Shown: positions 42,632-52,283, numbered from the stretch's first letter. The stretch is DNA of 64,000 bases from Larkinella punicea (GCF_003334855.1 NZ_QOWE01000015.1:1-64000), one strand, 5' to 3'. The notes: generated by a model not told the origin, from the sequence alone. Numbers and translations: made by a program.

Positions 42632-43990
42632 ATGAAAGGTACTAGGGAATTGATGATTGTTTTGGGCGGGGGCGAAAGCGGTGTTGGGGCAGCTTTGCTG
42701 GCAAAGGCAAAAGGATACACGGTTTTTTTGTCGGACAAAAGTCTCTTACAGGAATCCTATCGCCAGATTCTCCAGCAAGAGGGCATCCCGTTTGAAGAAG
42801 GACAACACACCGAAGAAACCATTTTTCAGGCCGACGAAGTGGTGAAAAGCCCCGGCATTCCCGAAAAAGCGCCCATTATTCAGAAACTCCGGGAAAAGAA
42901 AATCCCGGTTATTTCGGAAATCGAACTGGCTTCGCGCTACACGAACGCCCAACTGATCGGCATTACGGGCAGCAATGGAAAAACCACCACAACGCTCCTG
43001 ACCCATCATCTGCTGAAAACCGCCGGCTTCAACGTCGGTCTGGCGGGCAACATCGGCGAAAGTTTCGCTCAGCAGGTTCTCGACCATTCGTTTGACTATT
43101 ATGTTCTGGAACTGAGCAGTTTCCAGTTGGACGATATGGTTCAGGCCCGAATGAATGTCGCCATCCTGCTCAACATCACGCCCGATCACCTCGACCGCTA
43201 CGAGTACCAGTTTTCGAAATACGTGGACTCGAAATTCCGTATTTTGCAAAACATGACCCCCGACGACACGTTTATCTACTACCAGGAAAGTCCGGTGATC
43301 AGCGAGGCCCTGCCCGTTAAAAAACCGGTGCCCCGGCTGTTGCCCGTATCGCTGGTCGATGCGCCCAAACCAGGGGCGTATCTGAAAGACGGTTTGCTGG
43401 TAATCGACAATGGTTCTCAGTCCCTTGAGATTCCACTGGCTGATCTGCCGTTGAAAGGCCAGCATAACGCGATCAACATGCTGGCGGCAACGCTGGCGGC
43501 TCTGGCGGTCGGCGTCAAACCGGACGCACTGCGGGAAGGATTACTGACGTTCCAAAATGCTGCTCACCGGCTCGAACCGGCGGGCGAAATCAAGGGCGTA
43601 CAATTCATCAACGACTCGAAAGCCACGAACGTCGATTCGGTTTATTACGCTTTGGAAAGCATAACTACGCCAGTGGTGTGGATCGCGGGCGGTTTGGACA
43701 AAGGAAATGAATACGACCAGCTTGAGCCGTTGGTTCGGAAAAAAGTAAAAGCGTTAATTTGTCTGGGAAAAGATAACCGGAAACTGGTGAGCTATTTTGC
43801 GGACCGCGTGCCGACCTTGTTCGAGACGCAGGACGTCAACGAAGCCGTTGCCAAAGGGCTGGAATTAGCCAATCCGGGCGATACGGTTTTGCTATCACCC
43901 GCCTGCGCCAGCTTCGATCTGTTTCGTAATTACGAGGACCGGGGCAATCAGTTCAAAGAAGCCGTAAAAAGAATTATGAATGATGAGTGA
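42632..43990 (+). CDS. murD: UDP-N-acetylmuramoyl-L-alanine:D-glutamate ligase
   Basis: A 452-residue Mur ligase that adds D-Glu to UDP-MurNAc-L-Ala in the cytoplasm. It has a dinucleotide-like start (IVLGGGESGVGAA), an ATP P-loop in GITGSNGKTTTTLL (about residues 108-120), the ligase core LNITPDHLDRY and the C-terminal FINDSKATNVDS and LLSPACASFDLF motifs typical of MurD. First gene of a seven-gene murD-ftsW-murG-murC-ftsQ-ftsA-ftsZ cluster. Its stop lies inside a palindromic repeat that separates it from ftsW. Confidence 0.96.
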   Translation: MKGTRELMIVLGGGESGVGAALLAKAKGYTVFLSDKSLLQESYRQILQQEGIPFEEGQHTEETIFQADEVVKSPGIPEKAPIIQKLREKKIPVISEIELASRYTNAQLIGITGSNGKTTTTLLTHHLLKTAGFNVGLAGNIGESFAQQVLDHSFDYYVLELSSFQLDDMVQARMNVAILLNITPDHLDRYEYQFSKYVDSKFRILQNMTPDDTFIYYQESPVISEALPVKKPVPRLLPVSLVDAPKPGAYLKDGLLVIDNGSQSLEIPLADLPLKGQHNAINMLAATLAALAVGVKPDALREGLLTFQNAAHRLEPAGEIKGVQFINDSKATNVDSVYYALESITTPVVWIAGGLDKGNEYDQLEPLVRKKVKALICLGKDNRKLVSYFADRVPTLFETQDVNEAVAKGLELANPGDTVLLSPACASFDLFRNYEDRGNQFKEAVKRIMNDE

Positions 43991-44058
43991 AGAGTGAAGA
44001 GTTAACGTGTGCGTCAGCCATTTTCACTCTTCACTCTTTACTCTTAACTCTTCACTCA
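43984..44058. repeat. Slipped family-C palindrome between murD and ftsW
   Basis: Left part carries tandem GAGTGAA/GAGT units (43984-44004) and right part their reverse complement (44024-44058); outer arms of 12 nt pair exactly (43984-43995 with 44047-44058), with alternative pairings by slippage. Minus-strand loop sequence shares GGCTGACGC with the 34787-34855 palindrome. It begins within the murD stop codon region. Confidence 0.75.
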
Positions 44059-44061
44059 GAT

Positions 44062-45204
44062 ATGACGATCTCTCCAACAGATTGGTTGAAAAGCAACATC
44101 AAAGGCGACTACCACATTTGGGGGGTGGTGCTGTTTCTGTCCATTATGAGCGTGGCGGTTGTGTATAGTGCCACAGGGACGATGGCCTATCAGAAATTGC
44201 AATCAACGGAACATTACCTCTTTAAACACGGCGCGCTGGTGGTGCTGGGGCTGGCCTGCATGTGGGTGGCTCACCGGTTCAACTACGTCTACTACGCCCG
44301 GCTGTCGCGGTTTGGCATGTGGTTGTCGGTACCCCTGTTGCTGTGGGCTTATTTTAAAGGGACCAACCTGAACGAGGCCTCGCGCTGGATCACCATTCCG
44401 CTGATCAACCAGACCTTTCAGCCCTCGGATTTGGCCAAACTGGCACTGATCTCCAATCTGGCCGCCATGCTGGCCAAACGGCAGCACATCAAAAAGGAAC
44501 AATATGACCCCAGCGTTCTGGTCAACATGATTGGCTGGATCGGGATTATCTGTGCCTGCATCGTTTTGAGTAACGCATCGACGGCAGCTTTGCTGGCTGC
44601 CACCTGCTTCCTGCTCATGTTTATCGGACGCGTACCCAGCAAGTATTTACTCATCATGGTGGTGGTTTGCATGATCATGGGTAGCTTTGCTCTTTTGATC
44701 GGGCAGCGGGCTAAAACATCGGGCAGCCGTCTGACCAATTACTGGGAAACCTTCAACGGAAGGCGACCGCCCGAATTTCAGGTTGAACAATCGTACATCG
44801 CCCTGGCACACGGCGGAATTTACGGACAGGGGCCGGGAAACAGCCACCAGCGGAATTTCCTGCCCCACTCCTATTCCGACTTTATTTTTGCCATGATCGT
44901 GGAAGAGTATGGGCTGATCGGCGGCATCGTCATCATTGCGGCCTATCTCTATCTGCTCTGGCGCGGGATGCGGGCCATTCGAAAGGCCAACCGGGCGTAT
45001 GGCGGTTTGCTGTCGGCCGGTCTAACGTTCAGCATTGTGATTCAGGCGATGATCAATATGGCGGTTTCGGTCGGATTGGTTCCCGTAACGGGCCAGCCCC
45101 TGCCGCTACTCAGCATGGGCGGCACATCCCTGCTCTTCACCGGAACCGCCATCGGTATTATCATCAGTGTGAGCCGGGGAGAAGCCGACGAAAGCAAAAT
45201 TTAA
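44062..45204 (+). CDS. ftsW: Cell division lipid II polymerase FtsW (SEDS family)
   Basis: A 380-residue polytopic SEDS protein with about 10 membrane helices. Conserved points are SATGTMAYQ after the first helix, NEASRWITIP near residue 105, SNASTAALLAATCFLL, the large loop ending GIYGQGPGNSHQRNFLPHSYSDF, and the C-terminal GQPLPLLSMGGTSLL. It makes septal glycan strands with a class B PBP, which is not in this window. An upstream extension of the frame falls in the palindrome, so ATG 44062 is used. Position between murD and murG supports FtsW over RodA. Confidence 0.94.
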   Translation: MTISPTDWLKSNIKGDYHIWGVVLFLSIMSVAVVYSATGTMAYQKLQSTEHYLFKHGALVVLGLACMWVAHRFNYVYYARLSRFGMWLSVPLLLWAYFKGTNLNEASRWITIPLINQTFQPSDLAKLALISNLAAMLAKRQHIKKEQYDPSVLVNMIGWIGIICACIVLSNASTAALLAATCFLLMFIGRVPSKYLLIMVVVCMIMGSFALLIGQRAKTSGSRLTNYWETFNGRRPPEFQVEQSYIALAHGGIYGQGPGNSHQRNFLPHSYSDFIFAMIVEEYGLIGGIVIIAAYLYLLWRGMRAIRKANRAYGGLLSAGLTFSIVIQAMINMAVSVGLVPVTGQPLPLLSMGGTSLLFTGTAIGIIISVSRGEADESKI

Positions 45205-45269
45205 CCATAATCGACTGATTACGAACGATTTTTAACATTTTCGTAATTTCAATTTGGAGTCAACCCACT

Positions 45270-46367
45270 ATGCCAAAACGCATCATCATCAGCGGTGGAG
45301 GAACCGGCGGACACATTTATCCGGCGATTGCCATTGCCAATGAGCTGAAAACCATCGATCCAACCACCGAAATTTTGTTTGTGGGAGCGGAAGGAAAGAT
45401 GGAAATGGAAAAAGTGCCGCGGGCTGGCTACCGGATCATCGGCTTGCCGGTGGTCGGGATTAAACGGAAGCTGACGCTGGAGAATCTGGCTTTCCCGTTC
45501 AAACTGGGGCGGAGTTTTCTAAAGGCGCAACAGGTCGTCCGTGACTTCGGGCCGGATGTGGCCGTGGGCGTGGGGGGCTACGCCAGCGGCCCGGTTTTGC
45601 TGGCGGCTTCGTTGAAGGGCATTCCGACACTGATTCAGGAGCAGAATTCATACGCCGGGTTGACCAACAAGTTGTTGTCGCGCGGAGCCAAAACCATCTG
45701 CGTGGCCTATCCCGGCATGGAAGCGTTTTTTTCCATTCAAAAAATCAAGCTGACGGGCAATCCCGTCCGGACCGACATTATGCAGGCCAAGGGGAAACGC
45801 CCGGAAGGCCTGGCTTTTTTCAAGCTGGAACCCGGTCGCAAAACCTTGCTGATCATTGGGGGCAGCCAGGGGGCGCGCACCATCAACGAAAGCATCGAAA
45901 AAGACCTTCGGCTGCTGGTCGATTCCGGCCATCAGGTTGTCTGGCAAACCGGGCCTCTGTTCATCGAACGCGCCCGCAAAGCCATCGCCGATGCCGGAGC
46001 CAGCCGGGTCAAAGCATTTGATTTTATTTACGAAATGAATCTGGCCTACGCAGCCGCCGATGTGGTGGTGTCGCGGGCGGGAGCGTTGTCGGTGTCCGAG
46101 CTTTGCCTGGTCGAAAAACCGGCGATTCTGGTGCCGTTTCCAGCGGCTTCGGAAGATCACCAGACCAAAAATGCGATGAGTCTGGTGAACCGGCAGGCGG
46201 CTTTGCTGGTCAACGACCGTGAAGCCCCCACCGATCTGGTTCCGGCGGCACTGCGGCTTCTGGCCGATCCCGGAGAACAGCAAACACTTAGTCAACACAT
46301 TCGCGAATTGGCCCGGCCCAAAGCCGCGCGGGAAATTGCAGAAGAAGTTTTAAAATTGATAAAATAG
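45270..46367 (+). CDS. murG: UDP-GlcNAc:lipid I GlcNAc transferase MurG
   Basis: A 365-residue GT28 glycosyltransferase at the inner face of the membrane that makes lipid II. The N-terminal glycine loop is ISGGGTGGHIYPAIAIA; later landmarks are GGYASGPVLLAA, IQEQNSYAGLTNKLL, the second loop IIGGSQGARTIN, and donor-binding VVSRAGALSVSEL and PFPAASEDHQTKNA. Full length. A long repeat region separates it from murC. Confidence 0.96.
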   Translation: MPKRIIISGGGTGGHIYPAIAIANELKTIDPTTEILFVGAEGKMEMEKVPRAGYRIIGLPVVGIKRKLTLENLAFPFKLGRSFLKAQQVVRDFGPDVAVGVGGYASGPVLLAASLKGIPTLIQEQNSYAGLTNKLLSRGAKTICVAYPGMEAFFSIQKIKLTGNPVRTDIMQAKGKRPEGLAFFKLEPGRKTLLIIGGSQGARTINESIEKDLRLLVDSGHQVVWQTGPLFIERARKAIADAGASRVKAFDFIYEMNLAYAAADVVVSRAGALSVSELCLVEKPAILVPFPAASEDHQTKNAMSLVNRQAALLVNDREAPTDLVPAALRLLADPGEQQTLSQHIRELARPKAAREIAEEVLKLIK

Positions 46368-46368
46368 A

Positions 46369-46528
46369 TGGTTAGAAATGGTTTTGATGGTTAAAAATGG
46401 TTTTGATGGTTAAATGGTTAAAAATGGTTGGATGGTTTTTAGACCTGTAACCATTTAACCATGCAGCCATTTAAACCATTTTTAACCATTCTAACCATCA
46501 TAGCCGTTTAACCATCGTAGACCATTAA
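46369..46528. repeat. ATGGTTA-repeat palindromic region between murG and murC
   Basis: The left half is a run of ATGGTTA/AAAATGGTT units and the right half a run of TAACCAT/AACCATTT units, so the region can fold on itself in many registers with a short middle around GACCTG. The units are irregular rather than exact. It lies within an otherwise tight division cluster and ends at the murC start. Confidence 0.8.
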
Positions 46529-46530
46529 AA

Positions 46531-47913
46531 ATGAATAACATCCGTTACGTTTATTTTCTGGGAATTGGCGGTATTGGCATGAGTGCTCTGGCGCGGTGGT
46601 TTCTGGTGAACGGGTATGAAGTGGCGGGTTACGACCGCACCGCCACCGCCCTGACCAACGCCCTGCAACAGGAAGGCATGGCCATTCACTTCGAGGAAGA
46701 TGTTGAACAGATTCCGGCCCATTTTCGGGAAAACCGGGACGAAACCCTGGTCATTTACACGCCTGCCGTACCCAAAACCCATCAGGAATACATTTATCTG
46801 ACCGAACACGGTTTTACGTTGCAGAAACGGTCGCAGGTGCTGGGTTTGCTGGCCGGGCGGATGACCACCGTGGCCATTGCCGGCACCCACGGCAAAACGA
46901 CCACTTCGTCGATGGTGGCCCATATTCTGAAAGATTCGGGCGTGAACTGTGCGGCTTTTCTGGGTGGCATTACCCAGAATTACGGCACCAATTTTCTGCT
47001 GAACGAACCCACCGACGACCTGTCAAAGGTCATCTGCGTGGTGGAAGCCGATGAGTTTGACCGGTCGTTTCTGACGTTGTTTCCGCAGGTGGCCATCGTG
47101 ACCTCGACCGACGCCGACCACCTGGATATCTATGGCGACCACAACGCGGTTCTGGATTCGTTCAGCGCTTTTGTCAGCCAGATTAAACCGGATGGCACGC
47201 TGTTCATGAAACGGGGGCTGGCATTGGCCGACCGAACCCCGGCAACCGTTTATGAGTACGCGTTAGACGAAGGCTCGTTCTACAGTAAGAATCTGCGCAT
47301 CGAAAATGCCTGCTTCGTTTTCGACATCGTTTATCCTCAGGGTGTTATCGAAAACATAGCCTTGCAGATGCCCGGTTTTCACAACGTCGAGAATGCCGTG
47401 GCAGCCGCGGCAGCGGCTTTGCAGGTGGGTGTCGCACCGGAACAGATCCGGCAGGCGCTCGGAAATTATAAGGGTGTAAAACGTCGCTTCGAGTATATAC
47501 TCAAATCAAAAAACGTTATATTTATCGATGATTATGCCCATCACCCCGCCGAAGTATTTGCTTTTTTATCGTCGCTGAAAGCGTTATATCCGGAGCGAAA
47601 GGTAACGGCCATCTTTCAGCCGCACCTCTTTAGCCGGACCCGTGATTTCGCCGATGCGTTTGCAAAGAGCCTTTCACTGGCCGATCGGGTTATTTTGCTC
47701 GATATTTACCCCGCCCGTGAGTTGCCCATCGAGGGGGTGAGTGCCGACCTGATTTTCAAATCGATTTTGTCTGAAAATAAAGTTCAATGTACCAAAGCAG
47801 ACCTGCCAGATCTGCTGCGAAAGGAACCGCCGGAATTGGTGGCCACCATCGGCGCAGGCGACATCGATCAGATGATTCCGGTGTTGCGAAACCTATTTGA
47901 GACCAATCAATAA
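46531..47913 (+). CDS. murC: UDP-N-acetylmuramate:L-alanine ligase
   Basis: A 460-residue Mur ligase that attaches the first amino acid, L-Ala, to UDP-MurNAc. The N-terminal Rossmann motif is FLGIGGIGMSALARWF, the ATP loop is IAGTHGKTTTSSM (about residues 116-128), and other landmarks are EADEFDRSFLTL, STDADHLDIYGD and the C-terminal YAHHPAEV. Length and motif set are normal. The gene is followed after 32 nt by ftsQ. Confidence 0.96.
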   Translation: MNNIRYVYFLGIGGIGMSALARWFLVNGYEVAGYDRTATALTNALQQEGMAIHFEEDVEQIPAHFRENRDETLVIYTPAVPKTHQEYIYLTEHGFTLQKRSQVLGLLAGRMTTVAIAGTHGKTTTSSMVAHILKDSGVNCAAFLGGITQNYGTNFLLNEPTDDLSKVICVVEADEFDRSFLTLFPQVAIVTSTDADHLDIYGDHNAVLDSFSAFVSQIKPDGTLFMKRGLALADRTPATVYEYALDEGSFYSKNLRIENACFVFDIVYPQGVIENIALQMPGFHNVENAVAAAAAALQVGVAPEQIRQALGNYKGVKRRFEYILKSKNVIFIDDYAHHPAEVFAFLSSLKALYPERKVTAIFQPHLFSRTRDFADAFAKSLSLADRVILLDIYPARELPIEGVSADLIFKSILSENKVQCTKADLPDLLRKEPPELVATIGAGDIDQMIPVLRNLFETNQ

Positions 47914-47945
47914 AAATTCATCTCTTTTAAAGTTAATAAACACGG

Positions 47946-48722
47946 ATGTTTTCTATTTTTCCCTTAAATAGAACTTTCATTCTGACCGTAGCAGGGTTGG
48001 CCATTTTGGTGGGGCTCATCGCCTTTACCGAACACCGCCAAAACCATCGCCAGTGTGAAGGCATCGACATCCGGATGGACGAAGTTGATGGCCACCGGTT
48101 TTTGAACCGGAACGATGTACTGAAAACGCTGACCAACGAAGGCGCCGATCCACTCCTGGGCGACGACTATGCCGACCTGGATTTGAAGCTTTTGGAAAGA
48201 AGGCTGAAACAGAATGGGTTGATAAAAAGTTGTCAGTTGTATCGGGACCTGAAAGGCATTCTGATCGCTGATATCAAGCAGCAACGGCCGTTGGCGCGGC
48301 TGGTTCCGGATGGTGATGAGGACAAATCGGCCTATGCCGGTTATTATTTGACCGAGGAAGGGCGTTGGTTTCCGCTGTCTATGAATTACACGGCACGGGT
48401 TGTTCTGGTGTCCGGTTCGTATTTTAGCGAACGAAAATCGCTGACGACGGAGCAAAACCAGCCTTTACTTGAGTTGCTGAAACAGATTGAAAAGGACCCG
48501 TTCTGGAAAGCGCAGGTAGCCCAGGTGGTAGTTGACAGAAATCGCGAAGTTACGCTGATTCCGCAGGTGGGCGACTGTTTGATCGAAATTGGTCAACCCG
48601 TCGAACTGGAGTCTAAATTTGAAAAGATTAAATTATTTTACAAGCATATTCTGCCCCTGAAAGGGTGGGAACGATACCGGAGGGTTAGTGTGCAGTACCG
48701 TAACCAGATTGTGTGCGAATGA
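47946..48722 (+). CDS. ftsQ: Cell division protein FtsQ/DivIB
   Basis: A 258-residue bitopic protein with one N-terminal membrane segment (TFILTVAGLAILVGLIAF) and a periplasmic POTRA-like region starting at about residue 40 (IDIRMDEVDGHRFLNRNDVL) followed by a beta-domain. Sequence similarity among FtsQ proteins is weak, so identity rests on topology plus its position between murC and ftsA. Its TGA stop overlaps the ftsA ATG (ATGA at 48719-48722), implying translational coupling. Confidence 0.88.
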   Translation: MFSIFPLNRTFILTVAGLAILVGLIAFTEHRQNHRQCEGIDIRMDEVDGHRFLNRNDVLKTLTNEGADPLLGDDYADLDLKLLERRLKQNGLIKSCQLYRDLKGILIADIKQQRPLARLVPDGDEDKSAYAGYYLTEEGRWFPLSMNYTARVVLVSGSYFSERKSLTTEQNQPLLELLKQIEKDPFWKAQVAQVVVDRNREVTLIPQVGDCLIEIGQPVELESKFEKIKLFYKHILPLKGWERYRRVSVQYRNQIVCE

Positions 48723-50143
48723 TACCTAAGCAGGAAGAAATTATAGTTGGACTGGACATCGGCAGCACCAAAGTGTGCGCCGTGGCCGGTCGCCTTATCC
48801 GCAGTAACGATCACGCTCGCCTGGATGTCCTGGGCGTGGGAAAAGCCATTTCCAAAGGAGTCACCAAAGGCTCCGTCGTCAATATTGGGCAAACCGTCGA
48901 AGCCATCAACCGCGCGGTTGAAGAAGCCGCCGGGCAAGCCAACATCGATATTCACGTCGTGAATGTCAGTTTTTCCGGGCAAAACGTAACTGCCCGCCGG
49001 CAACACGGCAGCATTACGCGTACGTCGCCCGGGGATGAGGTAGTTGCCGATGACATCGATCACCTGGTCGGCGATATGTACCGCTCGGTTCTGCCGGCCG
49101 GTGCGGAAATTGTTCACGTCCTGCCGATGGATTTCACGGTCGACAGCGAATCGAACATCGACTACCCGGTTGGGCGGATTGGTGTTAAGCTGGAGGCTGA
49201 TTTTCAGGTTATTACGGCGCAAACGAGTTCCGCTTCCTATACTCGAAAATGTATTCAGCGGGCGCGTTCGGTATCTCCGCAGAAAGAACCACTGGAAAAC
49301 GACAAATTCCTGCTGGCGCCCCTCGCGTCGGCTTTGGCGGTTTTGACCGATGAGGAAAAACACGCCGGTGTCGCCCTGGTCGATATTGGTGGCGGAACGA
49401 CTGAAATTGCAATTTACCACAAAAACGTGCTGCGGCACGTTGCCGTGGTTCCCTATGCCGGAAATAGCCTGACAGCCGACCTGGAAGTCGGGTGCCGGGT
49501 GTTGCCAACCCAGGCTGAACTGTTGAAAACGAAGTTTGGCAGTGCCGATCCTACGGATTTCCGACTGAACGAAGTGGTGGCGGTTCCGAACCTGAGCGGT
49601 CGGCCGCCAAAAGATATTCTGCTGAAAAACGTGGCCCTTGTCATCGAGGCCCGTCTGAAAGAAATCGCAGCGATGGTACAGGCCGAAATTATCCGCTCCG
49701 GCTACCGCGACAAACTGGTCGGCGGTGTGGTTCTGACCGGCGGAACGGCTTCGATCTCAGGCATTGAGCGAATTTTTGAGCGCGTTACGGGTCTGGACGT
49801 CCGGATCGGTTTTCCGGATCAACTGGAACACAACGTCAAAGCCGACCTGGTGAGCGACCCGGCTTTTGCCACGGCAGTGGGTCTGGTGTGGGCCGGTTTC
49901 AAACGGTTGGACGACCGCATTCCGTTGCAGCACATGGTTTTGAATCCGGTGATTGGTTCCGGTACGAACGGACATGGTCACGGTCATGGACACGGTACAA
50001 ACGGACAGACATCCGGGAAGAATGCAAAAGACACGGGTAAAGGAGAAGAAAAAGGGGGTGGAGGATTTATGACCTGGGTTCGGAAGTTTCTGACGGATGA
50101 CATTGGCAAAGACCTCGGCCCCGACGACCGGTACAATCAGTAG
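48719..50143 (+). CDS. ftsA: Cell division protein FtsA
   Basis: A 474-residue actin-like protein that tethers FtsZ to the membrane. The ATPase phosphate-1 motif is IVGLDIGSTKVCAVAG (about residues 8-23), phosphate-2 is ALVDIGGGTTEIAIY, and the adenosine region includes GGVVLTGGTASISGI. The C-terminus has a Gly/His/Asn-rich linker with four alternating HG pairs (about residues 420-432) and then the amphipathic membrane helix FMTWVRKFLTDD. An in-frame GTG lies two codons upstream (48713), but the ATG overlapping the ftsQ stop is preferred. Confidence 0.95.
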   Translation: MIPKQEEIIVGLDIGSTKVCAVAGRLIRSNDHARLDVLGVGKAISKGVTKGSVVNIGQTVEAINRAVEEAAGQANIDIHVVNVSFSGQNVTARRQHGSITRTSPGDEVVADDIDHLVGDMYRSVLPAGAEIVHVLPMDFTVDSESNIDYPVGRIGVKLEADFQVITAQTSSASYTRKCIQRARSVSPQKEPLENDKFLLAPLASALAVLTDEEKHAGVALVDIGGGTTEIAIYHKNVLRHVAVVPYAGNSLTADLEVGCRVLPTQAELLKTKFGSADPTDFRLNEVVAVPNLSGRPPKDILLKNVALVIEARLKEIAAMVQAEIIRSGYRDKLVGGVVLTGGTASISGIERIFERVTGLDVRIGFPDQLEHNVKADLVSDPAFATAVGLVWAGFKRLDDRIPLQHMVLNPVIGSGTNGHGHGHGHGTNGQTSGKNAKDTGKGEEKGGGGFMTWVRKFLTDDIGKDLGPDDRYNQ

Positions 50144-50221
50144 TACTCAATTTTGACGGCACAACGTACTGGCTATCCAGCGTTACCAAATATATATTTA
50201 TAGCAACAAACATTAGCAGGT

Positions 50222-51634
50222 ATGCCAGAGGCATTGGAGTACGGCATGAGGTTTGAATTCCCCGACGAGGAGGATGACCCAATCATTAAAGTAATAGGCG
50301 TCGGTGGCGGTGGCAGCAATGCCGTCAACCACATGTTTCGAATGGGCGTAAAGGATGTGGATTTCATCGTCTGCAACACAGACCGCCAGTCTCTGACCAA
50401 TAGCCCGGTAAAGACCAAAATTCAATTGGGTGCGCTTCTGACTTCCGGACTGGGAGCCGGAACAAACCCCGAAGTGGGCCGTCAGGCCGCGTTGGAAAAT
50501 ACGGACGATATCCGGCAGTTACTGGGCGAACCCACCAAGATGGTTTTCATCACGGCGGGGATGGGGGGCGGAACCGGAACCGGAGCCGCACCGGTCATCG
50601 CACAGATTGCCCGGGAAATGGGCCTGCTGACGATTGCTGTTGTTACGGCACCGTTCGACTTTGAAGGCATCGAGAAGCTGGATCAGGCCATGCGCGGTAT
50701 CGAAGAGTTGAAAGAATACTGCGACACGGTTCTGGTCATTCTGAACGACAAGCTGGCGGAAATCTTCGAGGACTTTCCGATGGATCAGGCGTTTGCCAAG
50801 GCCGATGATGTGCTGGCGAATGCCGTTAAAAGTATCGCGGAAATCATTACCGTTCAGGGTGAAATCAACGTCGACTTCATGGACGTCAAGCGGGTACTGG
50901 AAGGTGCCGGTCAAGCCGTGATGGGCTCCGCCGATGCCGAAGGCGAAACCCGCGCACTGACCGCCATTCAGGATGCCCTCAACTCGCCGTTGCTCAACGA
51001 CCGCGACATTCGGGGTGCCAAACGGATTCTGCTTACGATGGCGTCGGGTCCCGATGCCCGTACGACCATGCGGGAATTGCAGATCATTACCGGTTACATC
51101 AAGGAAAAAATCGGCAAAGACAAGCAGGCACATCTTTTCAAATACGGTACAATCAAAGACAAGTCGCTGGGCAAAAATCTCCGCGTTACGGTGATTGCCG
51201 CCGGTTTTGATTTGCCCGCCGAACGACCGGATTTTCCGCCAACGAACTGGAAACAACCGGAGCCGGAGTTGAAAAAAGAAGAAGTAACCGATGAATTACC
51301 CGTTGAGGAAGAAGAGGATACAGAACTGGTAACGGAAGACCAACCCCAGGGAGCAGACACCCTGACCCGGGGTGGTAATAACGTTGAGGTAGCTCCGGTA
51401 CCCGATCCGGTAATCCGTCCGCATCTGACCAGCATCGACGACATTCTGATCGACGAAAAGCGGGAAGATGACTTGCTGCTGATCCAGAAAATGGTCGAAG
51501 GGTTTTCGCAGGGGCGGTATTCGGAGCGGGAACGGGAATTGGAAACACCGGCTTTTGCCCGCCAGAAAGTGAATTTATACGAAATACCGCTTCTCGATGA
51601 GCGGGATATTATTCGTACCCGACTGAATGATTGA
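50222..51634 (+). CDS. ftsZ: Cell division GTPase FtsZ
   Basis: A 470-residue tubulin homologue forming the Z-ring. The N-terminal GTP-binding core includes [16 protein letters not shown], the tubulin signature [10 protein letters not shown] (about residues 115-124) and the synergy-loop region [20 protein letters not shown]. An acidic linker (about residues 345-400) leads to a C-terminal segment [11 protein letters not shown] that would be the conserved peptide for FtsA binding, in the divergent Bacteroidota form. It is the last gene of the cluster, and its stop lies in the left arm of a 36-bp palindrome. Confidence 0.97.
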   Translation: MPEALEYGMRFEFPDEEDDPIIKVIGVGGGGSNAVNHMFRMGVKDVDFIVCNTDRQSLTNSPVKTKIQLGALLTSGLGAGTNPEVGRQAALENTDDIRQLLGEPTKMVFITAGMGGGTGTGAAPVIAQIAREMGLLTIAVVTAPFDFEGIEKLDQAMRGIEELKEYCDTVLVILNDKLAEIFEDFPMDQAFAKADDVLANAVKSIAEIITVQGEINVDFMDVKRVLEGAGQAVMGSADAEGETRALTAIQDALNSPLLNDRDIRGAKRILLTMASGPDARTTMRELQIITGYIKEKIGKDKQAHLFKYGTIKDKSLGKNLRVTVIAAGFDLPAERPDFPPTNWKQPEPELKKEEVTDELPVEEEEDTELVTEDQPQGADTLTRGGNNVEVAPVPDPVIRPHLTSIDDILIDEKREDDLLLIQKMVEGFSQGRYSERERELETPAFARQKVNLYEIPLLDERDIIRTRLND

Positions 51635-51726
51635 ATGATTGCCCCTAAATCCCCTGAAGGGGACTTGTACCCGGCACCATCCGGATCAGAAAGTCCCCTT
51701 CAGGGGATTTAGGGGCAATCATTCAA
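51631..51726. repeat. Perfect 36-bp-arm palindrome (family D) between ftsZ and the FMN reductase gene
   Basis: Arms 51631-51666 and 51691-51726 are perfect reverse complements with a 24-nt loop. The left arm contains the ftsZ stop (51632-51634) and the right arm the stop of the convergent gene (51723-51725), so both stops are written by the same repeat. The core CCCCTAAATCCCCTGAAGGG matches the fadA palindrome at 12453-12607. Confidence 0.9.
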
Positions 51727-52283
51727 AAATCAATCAACTGCTGCGCCTGTTGTTGCAATAGCAGGTTATACAAATCATTGTGTAAGGCCCCTTCTTTCCA
51801 GTAATTCCGGATCTGCGCCAGCTTCACGCGCAACGCCAGGGTATTCGTCCCGAGGTAACTGAAAATATCATTCAAATGGCTGAGGGCCAGGGCTCCACCC
51901 TGATGATTGGCGGACAGGCCGACGAGTGCCACTTTCTTGTTTGATAAACCGCTGGGATAACTCATTCCGTCGATAAAGGCTTTCAGGACGCCGGGGTACG
52001 AATTGTTGTATTCCGGGACGATAAACACCATTTTCTTCGCCCGCTCGACCACTTCCTTATACCGGTTGAATTCAGGATTTTTTCCCGTATTTTCGTACAG
52101 AGCCGTTGTCATAAAATCGGGGGGAAGCCCGCTTAAATCCAGAATGTCACTCGGTTTACCCAGTTGCTGTAGAATGAGGTGGTAATAATCGGCAATATGG
52201 CGCGACATGGAGTCTTTCCGATTGGTTCCAACGATGATGATGATGGGATTTTCACGTACCGGTTCGGTAGGATTTGTATTCAT
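51723..52283 (-). CDS. NAD(P)H-dependent FMN reductase-like protein
   Basis: A 186-residue flavodoxin-like protein. The phosphate-binding loop reads IIIVGTNRKDSMSRHIA (about residues 16-32), and the second flavin contact is VPEYNNSYPGVLKAFID near residue 90. This is the NADPH-dependent FMN reductase/azoreductase-like family, which reduces flavins or quinones. A GTG 30 nt upstream also opens the frame, but ATG 52283 gives the usual short N-terminus. Divergent from the AlkD-like gene. Substrate unknown. Confidence 0.87.
   Translation of the reverse strand: MNTNPTEPVRENPIIIIVGTNRKDSMSRHIADYYHLILQQLGKPSDILDLSGLPPDFMTTALYENTGKNPEFNRYKEVVERAKKMVFIVPEYNNSYPGVLKAFIDGMSYPSGLSNKKVALVGLSANHQGGALALSHLNDIFSYLGTNTLALRVKLAQIRNYWKEGALHNDLYNLLLQQQAQQLIDF

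Noticed and set aside
46369-46528. Possible CRISPR-like array between murG and murC
   Set aside because: Repeat units are about 7-9 nt and irregular, with inverted halves and no unique spacers or cas genes.
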